Assembly (NCBI GenBank): GCA_024640565.1
Contig: JAHEET010000007.1
Location: 1 to 64,000 of the forward strand
Length of the DNA stretch: 64,000 nt
Direction: 5' to 3'
Source of the DNA: Flavobacteriaceae bacterium
Lineage (GTDB): Bacteria > Bacteroidota > Bacteroidia > Flavobacteriales > Flavobacteriaceae
The position numbers and the translations under genes were made by a program. The number at the start of each line of letters is the position of its first letter. Positions within the stretch are counted from its first letter, which is position 1. The notes under the pieces are model-generated. The model had not been told where the DNA came from and did not search any database. It worked only from the letters and a program-made list of their open reading frames with translations. Below are positions 1 through 8,850 of the stretch, one piece after another.

Positions 1-28
1 ATTTATGTGGGAGAGTAGGTCGCCGCCT
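1..28 (+). rRNA. 5S ribosomal RNA, 3' end (partial)
   Basis: The first bases contain GGGAGAGTAGGTCG followed by CCGCC, the conserved 3' end of bacterial 5S rRNA. Most of the gene lies left of the window. A strong terminator follows at 61-91, so this is probably the end of an rRNA operon. The exact 3' end is estimated. Confidence 0.75.
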
Positions 29-60
29 TTCTTTATACTGATTTTTATCAGTCCTTTAAA

Positions 61-91
61 CCTCATATCTAACGATATGAGGTTTTTTTTT
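61..91 (+). terminator. Rho-independent terminator of the rRNA operon
   Basis: A perfect 9-bp stem (CCTCATATC at 61-69 with GATATGAGG at 74-82) has a 4-nt loop and is followed by nine T. It sits 30 nt after the 5S rRNA end and before the rimO promoter. Confidence 0.9.
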
Positions 92-127
92 AACCCTCGA
101 TGAAATAAATAAGCGCTTGTTTCTTCC

Positions 128-135
128 TATATTTG
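128..135 (+). promoter_or_regulatory. -7 box of the rimO promoter
   Basis: TATATTTG matches the Bacteroidota -7 consensus TAnnTTTG and lies 22 nt before the rimO ATG. No clear -33 TTTG is seen at the usual distance. Confidence 0.5.
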
Positions 136-157
136 CAACACAATAACCTAGATTTTT

Positions 158-1474
158 ATGCGTACAAAAACCATCAAAAAAAATAAAATAAACGTCGTTA
201 CCTTAGGATGTTCTAAAAACATATATGATTCTGAAGTTTTAATGGGGCAATTGAAAGCCAACGGTAAGGATGTTGTTCATGAAGATGAAAATGAAGCAGG
301 TAATATCGTTGTTATTAATACTTGTGGTTTTATTGGCAAAGCAAAAGAAGAGAGTATCGATACGATCTTGCATTATGCGAAAAGAAAAGAAGCAGGTGAA
401 ATTGATAAAGTTTTTGTTTCTGGTTGCTTGAGTGAACGATACAAACCAGATTTACAAAAAGAAATTCCAAATGTAGATCAGTATTTTGGTACACATGATC
501 TACCAAATTTATTGAAAGTGTTAGAGGCAGATTACAAGCATGAATTAATTGGTGAACGTTTGACCACGACTCCAAAGCATTATGCCTATTTAAAAATTGC
601 AGAGGGTTGTGATCGTCCTTGCTCTTTTTGTGCAATTCCACTTATGAGAGGGAAGCATAGATCGACCCCTATTGAAGATATTGTTGTTGAAGCCACTAAA
701 TTAGCTGAAAAAGGAATTAAGGAAGTGATGTTAATTGCGCAAGACCTTACTTATTATGGTCTTGATATTTACAAAAAACGTGCATTGGCTGATTTGTTGG
801 AAGCATTGGTGAAGGTGGAGGGTATTGAATGGATTCGAATGCATTATGCATTTCCAACTGGATTTCCTTTGGATGTTTTAGAGGTCATGAAACGTGAACC
901 CAAAGTATGTAATTATCTAGACATTCCCTTACAACATATAAATACAGAACTTTTAAAGTCGATGAAACGTGGAACAACCCATGAGAAAACAACTGCTCTA
1001 ATTCATAAGTTTAGAGCCCTAGTTCCAGAAATGGCAATTAGAACTACCTTGATTGTTGGATATCCTGGTGAGACTGAAGCTATGTTTCAAGAACTAAAAG
1101 ATTGGGTAGAAGAAATGCGTTTTGATCGTTTGGGGGCCTTTGAGTATTCTCATGAAGAAAACACGGGAGCTTATGTTCTAGAAGATGATGTTCCTGCGGA
1201 AGTAAAATTTCAAAGGGTTAATGAAATTATGGAAGTTCAATCTCAAATTTCTTGGGAGTTGAATCAAGAAAAAGTAGGTAAAACTTTTAGATGTTTGTTC
1301 GATCGAAAAGATGGGGAATATTTTTATGGAAGAACTGAATCTGATTCACCGGATGTAGACAATGACGTATTGGTAGATGCCAGAGAACACTATGTAAAAA
1401 TTGGAGAGTTCATTGATATTAAAGTACATGAAGCGGGTGATTATGATTTATATGGTACTCCTGTAAGAGCATAA
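158..1474 (+). CDS. rimO: Ribosomal protein uS12 methylthiotransferase RimO
   Basis: Radical SAM enzyme that adds a methylthio group to an aspartate of ribosomal protein S12, in the cytoplasm. The 438-aa length is normal for the family. The N-terminal UPF0004 domain carries its cluster-binding Cys at 18, 56 and 90 (LGCSKN, NTCGF, SGCLSERY). The radical SAM motif CDRPCSFC has Cys 151, 155 and 158. The C-terminal 65 or so residues fit a TRAM domain. The LGCSKN start and the GKHRS stretch after the radical SAM cysteines favour RimO over MiaB. The ATG at 158 follows a -7 box by 22 nt. It is the first gene after the rRNA operon and appears monocistronic, convergent with the next gene. Confidence 0.95.
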   Translation: MRTKTIKKNKINVVTLGCSKNIYDSEVLMGQLKANGKDVVHEDENEAGNIVVINTCGFIGKAKEESIDTILHYAKRKEAGEIDKVFVSGCLSERYKPDLQKEIPNVDQYFGTHDLPNLLKVLEADYKHELIGERLTTTPKHYAYLKIAEGCDRPCSFCAIPLMRGKHRSTPIEDIVVEATKLAEKGIKEVMLIAQDLTYYGLDIYKKRALADLLEALVKVEGIEWIRMHYAFPTGFPLDVLEVMKREPKVCNYLDIPLQHINTELLKSMKRGTTHEKTTALIHKFRALVPEMAIRTTLIVGYPGETEAMFQELKDWVEEMRFDRLGAFEYSHEENTGAYVLEDDVPAEVKFQRVNEIMEVQSQISWELNQEKVGKTFRCLFDRKDGEYFYGRTESDSPDVDNDVLVDAREHYVKIGEFIDIKVHEAGDYDLYGTPVRA

Positions 1475-1557
1475 GGTGTCTTACTTTTTAAGACGAATTA
1501 TCTAATTTTTTATTTTTCTCAAATTTTCAGTTTTGTCTTAGGAGCTATAATTTTGTT

Positions 1558-2538
1558 TTATTCGATGTATCCCTTATCACGCATCCAGTCGTCATTAAAC
1601 ATTTTTCCAACGTACCTGCTTCCATGATCATGAAATAATACAACAACAACATCTTCTTTTGTAAAATGTTCTTTTAATTGTAAAACACCTTTTATTGCTG
1701 CTCCAGCAGAATTTCCTAGAAACATTCCTTCTTCCTTAGAGAGTCGCTGTGTGTATACAGCAGCATCTTTATCGGTTACCTTGGTAAACCCGTCAATGAC
1801 TCCAAAGTTTACATTCTTGGGTAATATATCTTCACCAATTCCTTCCGTTACGTAGGGATAGATTTCATTTTCATCAAAGATTCCTGTTTCGTGGTATTTT
1901 TTAAATACAGATCCATAGGTATCTACCCCCCAAATTTTTACATTTGGATTTTTCATTTTTAAGTAACTCCCTACACCAGATATGGTTCCTCCGGTTCCAA
2001 CGCCCACTACAAAATGAGTGATTTTTCCGGCAGTTTGTTCCCAGATCTCGGGACCTGTACTTAAAAAGTGTGCCTTGCAATTGCTTGGGTTGTCGTATTG
2101 ATTTACATACCATGCATTTGGCGTTTCTTCACCCAAACGTTTAGAAACAGCGTAATATGATCTGGGATCGTCTGGTGCTACATCTGTTGGACATACGACC
2201 ACTTCTGCTCCTACGGCTCTTAAAATATCTATTTTTTCTTTGGATTGTTTGTCTGCCATTACAAAAATACACTTGTACCCTTTTACAATTGCTGCCAATG
2301 CCAAACCCATTCCAGTATTTCCAGAGGTTCCTTCAATAATTGTACCCCCTGGCTGTAGGCGACCATCTGCTTCTGCATCTTCTATCATTTGCAAAGCCAT
2401 TCTGTCTTTTACAGAGTTGCCTGGATTGAATGTTTCATACTTAGAGAGCACCAAACAAGGGAGTTCTTTAGTAAGGACATTCAATTTTACTAATGGTGTA
2501 TTTCCAATCGTCTCTAATATGTTTTTAGCGTATTTCAT
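1558..2538 (-). CDS. PLP-dependent cysteine synthase family protein
   Basis: Beta-replacement enzyme of the O-acetylserine sulfhydrylase/cystathionine beta-synthase fold, 326 aa. The PLP lysine is Lys44 in NPGNSVKDRMA. The substrate loop GTSGNTG is at 70-76 and a phosphate-binding GTGGTISG lies near 180. The most likely reaction is O-acetylserine plus sulfide to cysteine, but a cystathionine beta-synthase role cannot be excluded from sequence alone. There is no C-terminal CBS regulatory domain. The ATG is preceded by a TATCTTTG box on the same strand, 18 nt upstream. It is monocistronic and convergent with rimO. Confidence 0.88.
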   Translation of the reverse strand: MKYAKNILETIGNTPLVKLNVLTKELPCLVLSKYETFNPGNSVKDRMALQMIEDAEADGRLQPGGTIIEGTSGNTGMGLALAAIVKGYKCIFVMADKQSKEKIDILRAVGAEVVVCPTDVAPDDPRSYYAVSKRLGEETPNAWYVNQYDNPSNCKAHFLSTGPEIWEQTAGKITHFVVGVGTGGTISGVGSYLKMKNPNVKIWGVDTYGSVFKKYHETGIFDENEIYPYVTEGIGEDILPKNVNFGVIDGFTKVTDKDAAVYTQRLSKEEGMFLGNSAGAAIKGVLQLKEHFTKEDVVVVLFHDHGSRYVGKMFNDDWMRDKGYIE

Positions 2539-2556
2539 TCCGTTTTTTTACTGGAT

Positions 2557-2564
2557 CAAAGATA
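2557..2564 (-). promoter_or_regulatory. -7 box of the cysteine synthase promoter
   Basis: Read on the minus strand this is TATCTTTG, an exact TAnnTTTG match 18 nt before the start codon. No convincing -33 element was found. Confidence 0.45.
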
Positions 2565-2670
2565 ATTTTTTTTGGCTGTTTCCTCTCATGTTTGCGTTTT
2601 CATTACTTATTTCTTTAAAGAAAAAGGAGTAGTGCTTATCCTAGCATTCAATTGCTAACCCAAACATCGG

Positions 2671-3906
2671 TTAGCCAAATTTAATTGATTTCGCAGGGTT
2701 GATTTTTGTAATTATATACGAAGGGATCAATAGCATTGTAAAACATAAAACCAACGTTCCTAAATTTAGGAGTAGAATGTTTGTAAAATTCATATAAACG
2801 GGTACTTCACTCACATAATAGGTCGCTGGATCTAGGGTGATGATTCCTGTGTATTTTTGAAATAGTAAAATTGTAAAACCAATTGTATTTCCCCAAAAAA
2901 GACCTTTTAATATTAGATAAGAGGCGTTGTAAAGAAACACTTTTCTGATGGACCAACTATTACTCCCCAAGGCTTTGAGAATACCAATCATTTGCACACG
3001 TTCCAGAATTAAAACTAACAATGCGGTAATCATATTAATGCTTGCAATGAGGATCATAATAGCGATGATAAATGAAACATTGTTGTCAAATAGTTGAATC
3101 CAATCAAAGATGTTTGGATAACTTTCTACAATTGTTTTGCTGTTGAGTTGTGCGCCAATTTGATTGTAAATTTCATTTCCTTTTTCTTCGATGTTGTCAA
3201 AATTATCTATTAAAACCTCAAATCCACCTACTTGATTACTCGTCCATTTATTCAATCGTTGTACTTCTCGAAGGTCACCAATCATTACACTGTTATCAAA
3301 CTGTGCAAAGCCTGTATTGTAAATACCAACAATGGTATATTTCCTATTGGAAGGTATTTTATTGGTATTGTTTTTTGGAAAGGTTGATAAAATGGTGTCA
3401 TTTAGTTGCAATTGCAAACGACTCATTACTATTTTGGAGAGTAAAATTTCTTTTGTTCGTGGTAAGGTTAGGTCCGGAATACGACCCGCTACGAGATATT
3501 CTTTGAAAAAAGACCAATTAAAATCTTTTGAAACCCCTTTGAAAATAATGCCTTCAAAGTCATTTTCAGTTCGTAAAATACCACCTTTAGAGGCAAATAC
3601 TTGTACGTTTTTAATACCCGTAATGGTTTTAAATTTGGGGTAAAAATCTTGATTTTTGTCAATAGGGACTGCAGAGACTTCGGAGTTATTGTTGTCATAA
3701 TTGACAATCTGAACATGTCCTTTGAATCCTGCCATTTTATCGCGGATTTTTGTTTGCAAGCCCGCACTAGTAGTAACAGCAATAAGCATAATAACAATCC
3801 CCAATGCAATTGCAGTGATTGCAATTTTTATTATTGGAGATGAAATACTATTTTTATACTCTTTGCCAGCAATGATGCGTTTGGCGATAAATAACTCGTA
3901 ATTCAA
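2671..3906 (-). CDS. ABC transporter permease of the LolC/LolE (FtsX) type
   Basis: Inner-membrane permease of 411 aa, about the size of LolC/E. One membrane segment near residues 25-50 is followed by a large periplasmic MacB_PCD-type domain. Three further segments lie near 280-300, 330-350 and 375-400, with the FtsX pattern ERVQMIGILKALG between them. By family it would take part in lipoprotein release to the outer membrane or a related efflux. No ATPase gene is adjacent, so its partner is encoded elsewhere. It begins with TTG: an in-frame TGA lies 15 nt upstream and no Met occurs near the N-terminus. A minus-strand TACTTTTG box at 3931-3938 supports this start. Confidence 0.85.
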   Translation of the reverse strand: MNYELFIAKRIIAGKEYKNSISSPIIKIAITAIALGIVIMLIAVTTSAGLQTKIRDKMAGFKGHVQIVNYDNNNSEVSAVPIDKNQDFYPKFKTITGIKNVQVFASKGGILRTENDFEGIIFKGVSKDFNWSFFKEYLVAGRIPDLTLPRTKEILLSKIVMSRLQLQLNDTILSTFPKNNTNKIPSNRKYTIVGIYNTGFAQFDNSVMIGDLREVQRLNKWTSNQVGGFEVLIDNFDNIEEKGNEIYNQIGAQLNSKTIVESYPNIFDWIQLFDNNVSFIIAIMILIASINMITALLVLILERVQMIGILKALGSNSWSIRKVFLYNASYLILKGLFWGNTIGFTILLFQKYTGIITLDPATYYVSEVPVYMNFTNILLLNLGTLVLCFTMLLIPSYIITKINPAKSIKFG

Positions 3907-3910
3907 TTTG

Positions 3911-5155
3911 ATGTTTCATTTTAAACCTTTCAAAAGTACATATTTATTCTTGCTTTTAGCCCTCAATTTTCAGCTGATTTCATGTGCGCAAAACCCAAAA
4001 GTGGTTTCAAAAAACACAGATCAAGAAAATCAAACTCTAAAAACAGGCGCAGCACGCACTTCGTTGTATTTGAATTTATTGAAAGGAAAAAACGTTGCTG
4101 TTGTTGGAAATCAAACTTCTGTGATTGCAAAAAGGCAAACGCGCAATGGAAGACCTGTTGCCCCTTCATTTTCGCACTTAGTAGATAGTCTTTTATCACG
4201 AGATGTTACTATTAAAAAAGTATTTTCTCCAGAACATGGCTTTCGAGGGAATGCAGATGCTTCCGAATATGTTAAAGATGGATTTGATGTAAAAACAGGG
4301 CTGCCGATTATTTCTTTATATGGTAAAAATAAAAAACCCTCTGCAAAACAGTTGGACGGAATCGACATTGTTATTTTTGATGTTCAGGATGTGGGTGTTC
4401 GTTTTTACACCTATATTTCTTCATTGCATTATGTGATGGAAGCTTGTGCAGAACTGGGCATTCAAGTACTTATTTTTGACAGACCCAATCCCAATGGACA
4501 TTATATAGATGGTCCTGTTTTAGAAATGAAATATTCAAGTTTTGTAGGAAAACACCCAGTTCCTGTTGTTTATGGGATGACAATTGGCGAGTATGGACAA
4601 ATGATTAATGGAGAAAAGTGGTTAAAAAATGGCATTCAATGTAATTTAACAGTGATTCCTTTAGAAAATTATTCACATCATTCAGTAATCAATTTAACGA
4701 TAAGACCTTCGCCTAATTTACCAAATGATACGTCTATAAATCTGTATCCAAGTTTAGGTTTTTTTGAAGGAACGACAATAAATGCAGGTCGCGGCACAGC
4801 GTTTCAATTTCAAAGATATGGAGCGCCCTTCTTTCCTGAGAGTAAATTTAGTTATACTCCAAAACCAAATTTCGGTTCTAAATATCCAAAGCATAGTGAA
4901 GAATTATGCTATGGTGTCGATGTAAGTTCCACAAAAAAGTTACAGTCGTTAAATTTAGAATGGCTTATAGATGCTTATCAAAAAACGCCTAAAACAGAAA
5001 AATTTTTTGGAAAAACGTTCACAATTCACGCTGGAAATACAAGATTACAACAACAAATAGCGCAAGGCATGTCTGAGGAAGCGATCCGAAAAACATGGAA
5101 ACGAGATTTAACTACTTTTAAACGCGTAAGAGAAAAGTATTTAATCTATGAGTAA
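3911..5155 (+). CDS. namZ: DUF1343 lipoprotein, probable exo-beta-N-acetylmuramidase NamZ
   Basis: DUF1343 (GH171) proteins remove terminal MurNAc from peptidoglycan fragments, feeding cell-wall recycling. The N-terminus is a lipoprotein signal ending in LISC, so the protein is probably anchored in the envelope. Family landmarks include FSPEHGFRGNADA, FDVQDVGVRFYTY, DRPNPNGH, SPNLPND and the C-terminal YGVDVSS. Length is 414 aa from the ATG at 3911. A TTG three bases earlier is less likely. The start codon lies only 4 nt from the start codon of the divergent permease. AnmK, encoded about 36 kb away, acts on a related muramic acid product. The enzyme assignment rests on family membership. Confidence 0.85.
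   Translation: MFHFKPFKSTYLFLLLALNFQLISCAQNPKVVSKNTDQENQTLKTGAARTSLYLNLLKGKNVAVVGNQTSVIAKRQTRNGRPVAPSFSHLVDSLLSRDVTIKKVFSPEHGFRGNADASEYVKDGFDVKTGLPIISLYGKNKKPSAKQLDGIDIVIFDVQDVGVRFYTYISSLHYVMEACAELGIQVLIFDRPNPNGHYIDGPVLEMKYSSFVGKHPVPVVYGMTIGEYGQMINGEKWLKNGIQCNLTVIPLENYSHHSVINLTIRPSPNLPNDTSINLYPSLGFFEGTTINAGRGTAFQFQRYGAPFFPESKFSYTPKPNFGSKYPKHSEELCYGVDVSSTKKLQSLNLEWLIDAYQKTPKTEKFFGKTFTIHAGNTRLQQQIAQGMSEEAIRKTWKRDLTTFKRVREKYLIYE
3931..3938 (-). promoter_or_regulatory. -7 box of the LolC/E-like permease gene, inside namZ
   Basis: On the minus strand this reads TACTTTTG (TAnnTTTG). It lies 24 nt before the TTG start of the permease and within the signal-peptide codons of the divergent namZ gene. 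Confidence 0.5.
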
Positions 5156-5270
5156 GCTTTTTTTGACTACAAATACAACTGGGCAATGAGCTTGTTTGCA
5201 AAATCCCTTTTGGGATTAGCTAAGAAGCGTTGATAAAATTTCAGTAAAAAACGACTTCCTAGTTAAAAGA

Positions 5271-6107
5271 CTAAATTTCCTCCACCCCTGTTGGCTTGCG
5301 ATACCCTTGAAATGGTTGTTTTAATAATTCTATTAAGGAGGAGTTTTTAACTTCGTCTGGAAAGGTGTCCACGCCATAAACAATTTTATCCCGATCCAAT
5401 TCAATGTAAGTTCCAAAAACACGATCCCAGATTGAAAAAATGTTTCCATAGTTTGCATCTGTATAAGGCAACTTGTGGTGATGGTGTACTTTGTGCATAT
5501 CGGGTGAAATAATTACATAGCTTAGCAATTTATCTAATTTTCGTGAAATTTTAATATTAGCATGAATAAATTGACTGGTAATCAACGATAAAGATTGATA
5601 GATAAATACAATTGCTATAGGGGCTCCTACGATAAAAACACCAAATAATGTGAAAGTAAAACGAATGATACTCTCTAGTGGATGGTGTCTGTTTGAAGTT
5701 GTTATGTCTACTTTATGATCTGAATGATGCACTAAATGTACCATCCATAATGGTTTCACTTTGTGTTCTGTGAAATGTGCTAAATAGGCCCCAAAGAAAT
5801 CTAATAATAACACGCCCAAACTCGCATACAACCAAACCGGCATTTCTGGCAACCAGTTTATAATACCAAAATTATTCACTTGAACCCAGTCTGCGGTGTT
5901 TAGCAGTAAAAAAGCCAATGTAAAATTGATAAGGATGGTTGTTCCTGTAAAAAATAAGTTGGGCCCTGCGTGTTTCCATTTCTTGTAATTGAATTCAAAG
6001 AGTGGGATTCCGCTTTCTAAAAGCCAGAAAAATGTAATTCCGCCCACCAAAAAGAGACTTCTATGTGAGGAGGGTATGGTCTCAAAATATCCGAGTAATG
6101 TTTCCAA
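5271..6107 (-). CDS. Sterol desaturase / fatty acid hydroxylase family membrane protein
   Basis: Integral membrane di-iron enzyme of 278 aa. The His clusters that bind the iron pair are visible: HFTEH at 111-115, HLVHHSDH at 124-131, NRHHP at 139-143 and KVHHHH near 205-210. Membrane segments are predicted near 18-36, 52-70, 92-112 and 150-180. The substrate is unknown. Bacterial members hydroxylate or desaturate lipids, carotenoids or sterol-like compounds. The start is a TTG; an in-frame TAA lies 9 nt upstream and no ATG is available. It converges on namZ and lies in the same direction as the YkgJ-like gene behind it. Confidence 0.85.
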   Translation of the reverse strand: METLLGYFETIPSSHRSLFLVGGITFFWLLESGIPLFEFNYKKWKHAGPNLFFTGTTILINFTLAFLLLNTADWVQVNNFGIINWLPEMPVWLYASLGVLLLDFFGAYLAHFTEHKVKPLWMVHLVHHSDHKVDITTSNRHHPLESIIRFTFTLFGVFIVGAPIAIVFIYQSLSLITSQFIHANIKISRKLDKLLSYVIISPDMHKVHHHHKLPYTDANYGNIFSIWDRVFGTYIELDRDKIVYGVDTFPDEVKNSSLIELLKQPFQGYRKPTGVEEI

Positions 6108-6205
6108 GTTGATTTATTTTTCTACTAAATTAAGAAAAATAAATTAAGGGTGTGGTTTTTACGGGTATCGTCTTAGAATTAAATTGTTTTTAAAAAGAAG
6201 TTGCA

Positions 6206-6730
6206 TTATCTGCGTGTCTTTTTGATATTGTATGTGTAAGGGATTTTTATTTTTAATGCTTCTACAATATTGTAAACAGCAGGACAAATGGTTGTGTTTT
6301 CAATGGTTAAATCGGTAATTTGTATAAACTTTTTTCGATTGGTATGTGGGTATTCTGCACAGGCTTTTGGTCTTACATTGTAGATTAAACAAGTATTGTC
6401 GGAGGTGTCAAAAAAGGAGCAAGGTGCTGTTTTTAAGACCATAAAATCATCCGTATCTCGTTCTAAGTATTTATTTTGAAAGTCTATAACTTTCATTTTT
6501 AAATGTTTAGAAATTCGCGCTGTATCGGTATCTGAAAAAATAGGGGAAGTAGTTTTACAACAATTCCCACAGGTCAAACAATCTGTTTTTTGAAACTCTT
6601 TATCATGCAATTCTTGCATTAGGTAATCCAAATTCTTAGGAGTTCTCTTGCGTAAGTTGACAAAATATTTTTTGTTTTCTTTTTTAGCCTCTTCTGCTAA
6701 TTTAGGGAGTTCTTCTAAGCGCTTTTGCAT
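6206..6730 (-). CDS. YkgJ family cysteine cluster protein
   Basis: A 174-aa soluble protein with the zinc/iron chelate domain of the YkgJ/Fli family. Cysteines in CLTCGNCC near residues 45-52, in APCSFFDTSDNTC and in RPKACAEYP form the conserved cluster-binding set. The N-terminus is Lys/Glu rich and helical. Biochemical function is unknown across the family. The ATG start is followed immediately by QKRLEEL. It probably shares a transcript with the downstream sterol desaturase-like gene (98-nt gap) and is divergent from argS. Confidence 0.85.
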   Translation of the reverse strand: MQKRLEELPKLAEEAKKENKKYFVNLRKRTPKNLDYLMQELHDKEFQKTDCLTCGNCCKTTSPIFSDTDTARISKHLKMKVIDFQNKYLERDTDDFMVLKTAPCSFFDTSDNTCLIYNVRPKACAEYPHTNRKKFIQITDLTIENTTICPAVYNIVEALKIKIPYTYNIKKTRR

Positions 6731-6832
6731 GTGTGGTATATTTCAAATTATCGCAATACGGGCCAAATAGTAGCTCGTGTTTTGGAAGTCAAGTTGAATC
6801 ACAAAAATACAATTATTCTTGACCAAAAATCA

Positions 6833-6864
6833 TTGAAAAAAACAAATAAAAATGTTTAATTTCG
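6833..6864 (+). promoter_or_regulatory. argS promoter
   Basis: TTG at 6833-6835 and TAATTTCG at 6857-6864 are spaced 21 nt, close to the Bacteroidota -33/-7 arrangement. The ATG of argS is 21 nt further on. Confidence 0.45.
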
Positions 6865-6885
6865 CAATTCAATTAATTGCATTTA

Positions 6886-8661
6886 ATGAACATTCAAAAT
6901 ACCATCGAATCCAAAGTAAAGGAAGGATTTTTAGCGCTTTATCATACTGAAATCCCTACGGTTGAATTTCAGGCTACTCGTAAGGAATTTGAAGGCGATA
7001 TTACAGTCGTTGTTTTCCCGATGTTGCGATATAAAAAAGGAAATCCTGTTCAGCTTGGTGAAGCCTTGGGAAAGTACCTTGTTGAAAATCTCACTCAGAT
7101 TACTAGTTACAATGTTGTAAAGGGGTTTTTAAATTTGGTTATTGAAGATGCGTTTTATATAAATTTCTTCCATAGAATATATCCGAATACTACCTATGGT
7201 TTTATCTCAGCAAAAGAGAATGAAGCGGCTGTTTTGGTAGAGTACTCCTCGCCAAACACAAACAAACCTTTGCATTTAGGCCATGTTCGAAATAACCTTT
7301 TAGGCTACTCGGTTGCAGAAATCATAAAGGCCTCGGGAAAAAAAGTCTATAAAACTCAAATCATCAATGATCGAGGGATTCATATCTGTAAATCAATGTT
7401 GGCTTGGAAAAAATTTGGAAATGGTGAAACACCAGCAACTTCAGGTTTGAAAGGAGATAAACTGGTTGGGAATTATTATGTGAAATTCGATCAAGAATAC
7501 AAGAAAGAAATTGCGCAATTAGTTTTAGAAGGAAAAACAGAGGAAGAAGCAAAAAAACAAGCTCCCTTGATTCTTGAGGCACAACAAATGTTATTGCTAT
7601 GGGAAGCAGGTGACCCGCAGGTTGTTGCGCTCTGGAAAACAATGAACTCATGGGTTTACGATGGTTTTGACGTAACATATAAAAATTTAGGGGTTGACTT
7701 TGATACGTTATACTTTGAGAGCGACACGTATTTATTGGGAAAAGATAGTATTGACGAAGGTTTGAAATCTGAAGTTTTCTATCAAAAAGAAGATGGTTCT
7801 GTTTGGTGTGATTTAACGGATGACGGTTTGGATGAAAAATTGGTATTGCGTTCCGATGGAACTGCTGTCTATATGACACAAGATCTTGGAACGGCCATTC
7901 AACGAACCAAAGATTTACCGGATGTTGGTGGTATGGTGTACACCGTTGGAAATGAACAAGATTACCATTTTAAAGTGTTGTTTTTGATTCTTAAAAAACT
8001 AGGGTATTTTTGGGCAGAAAGCTTGTTTCATTTGAGTTATGGAATGGTCGATTTGCCTTCTGGAAAAATGAAATCACGTGAAGGAACAGTTGTAGATGCA
8101 GATGATTTAATGGTTGAAATGACAACGACCGCCAAAGAAATTTCTGAAGAATTGGGGAAATTGGATGGGTATTCTGATGCTGAGAAAGCGGAATTATTCC
8201 AAACCATTGGTTTGGGGGCTTTGAAATATTTTATTTTAAAAGTGGATCCTAAAAAGCGCATTTTATTCGATCCAAAATCTTCGGTGGATTTTCAAGGAAA
8301 TACGGGGCCTTTTATACAGTATACCTACGCAAGAATTCAATCCATTGTTAGAAAAGCAAATTTTGATTTTGCGAGCCCTGTCGCAATTGAACTGCACGTT
8401 AAGGAGAAAGAATTGTTAAAACAATTGGCATTGTTTCCAGAAACGATTCAGCAAGCAGCTGCAAATTATTCGCCTGCTGTGATTGCCAATTTCACCTATG
8501 ATTTGGTCAAGGAATTCAATTCTTTTTATCAGAATGTACCTATTTTAGGAGAGGAAGATCAAAATAAAAAAATATTTAGGGTACAATTGTCAAAAAAAGT
8601 TGCGGATACAATAAAACAAGCATTTTCATTACTTGGAATTCGAGTTCCAGAGCGAATGTAA
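6886..8661 (+). CDS. argS: Arginyl-tRNA synthetase
   Basis: Class I aminoacyl-tRNA synthetase charging tRNA-Arg in the cytoplasm. Of 591 aa, the first 100 or so form the Arg-specific additional domain. The HIGH equivalent is HLGH in SSPNTNKPLHLGHVRNN, and GKMKSREGT takes the place of KMSKS. The C-terminal DALR anticodon-binding domain begins near residue 470. The ATG at 6886 is preferred over a TTG three codons earlier because it gives the usual N-terminus and a normal distance to the promoter. It is monocistronic. Confidence 0.96.
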   Translation: MNIQNTIESKVKEGFLALYHTEIPTVEFQATRKEFEGDITVVVFPMLRYKKGNPVQLGEALGKYLVENLTQITSYNVVKGFLNLVIEDAFYINFFHRIYPNTTYGFISAKENEAAVLVEYSSPNTNKPLHLGHVRNNLLGYSVAEIIKASGKKVYKTQIINDRGIHICKSMLAWKKFGNGETPATSGLKGDKLVGNYYVKFDQEYKKEIAQLVLEGKTEEEAKKQAPLILEAQQMLLLWEAGDPQVVALWKTMNSWVYDGFDVTYKNLGVDFDTLYFESDTYLLGKDSIDEGLKSEVFYQKEDGSVWCDLTDDGLDEKLVLRSDGTAVYMTQDLGTAIQRTKDLPDVGGMVYTVGNEQDYHFKVLFLILKKLGYFWAESLFHLSYGMVDLPSGKMKSREGTVVDADDLMVEMTTTAKEISEELGKLDGYSDAEKAELFQTIGLGALKYFILKVDPKKRILFDPKSSVDFQGNTGPFIQYTYARIQSIVRKANFDFASPVAIELHVKEKELLKQLALFPETIQQAAANYSPAVIANFTYDLVKEFNSFYQNVPILGEEDQNKKIFRVQLSKKVADTIKQAFSLLGIRVPERM

Positions 8662-8761
8662 AAGCGAAGCTTCTGTATTCTTAAAGTCTTTTAACGAGGA
8701 CTGTATAAATTAAAAGATTTAGTTTTAGAAAATAATAAAAGGTAGTAAATTAGCCCGCGTT

Positions 8762-8790
8762 AAGGATTGCAGTGACATCCTTTTTATTTT
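8762..8790 (+). terminator. Weak hairpin between argS and lpd
   Basis: A 6-bp stem AAGGAT/ATCCTT (8762-8767 with 8777-8782) has a 9-nt loop and is followed by TTTATTTT. It lies 100 nt after argS and 68 nt before lpd. It may end argS transcription or form part of the lpd leader. Confidence 0.35.
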
Positions 8791-8850
8791 TATAAAAAGA
8801 TACAACGGAAAGCCTGTGAAAACGACCAAAAAAACAAAATATACACAATT

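Noticed and set aside
330..641. Minus-strand ORF of 103 codons inside rimO
   Set aside because: It lies fully antisense to a well-conserved gene and its translation is low-complexity with no family pattern.
1478..1494. Hairpin GTCTTA/TAAGAC after rimO as a terminator
   Set aside because: The stem has only six mostly A/T pairs and no immediate T run; too weak to list.
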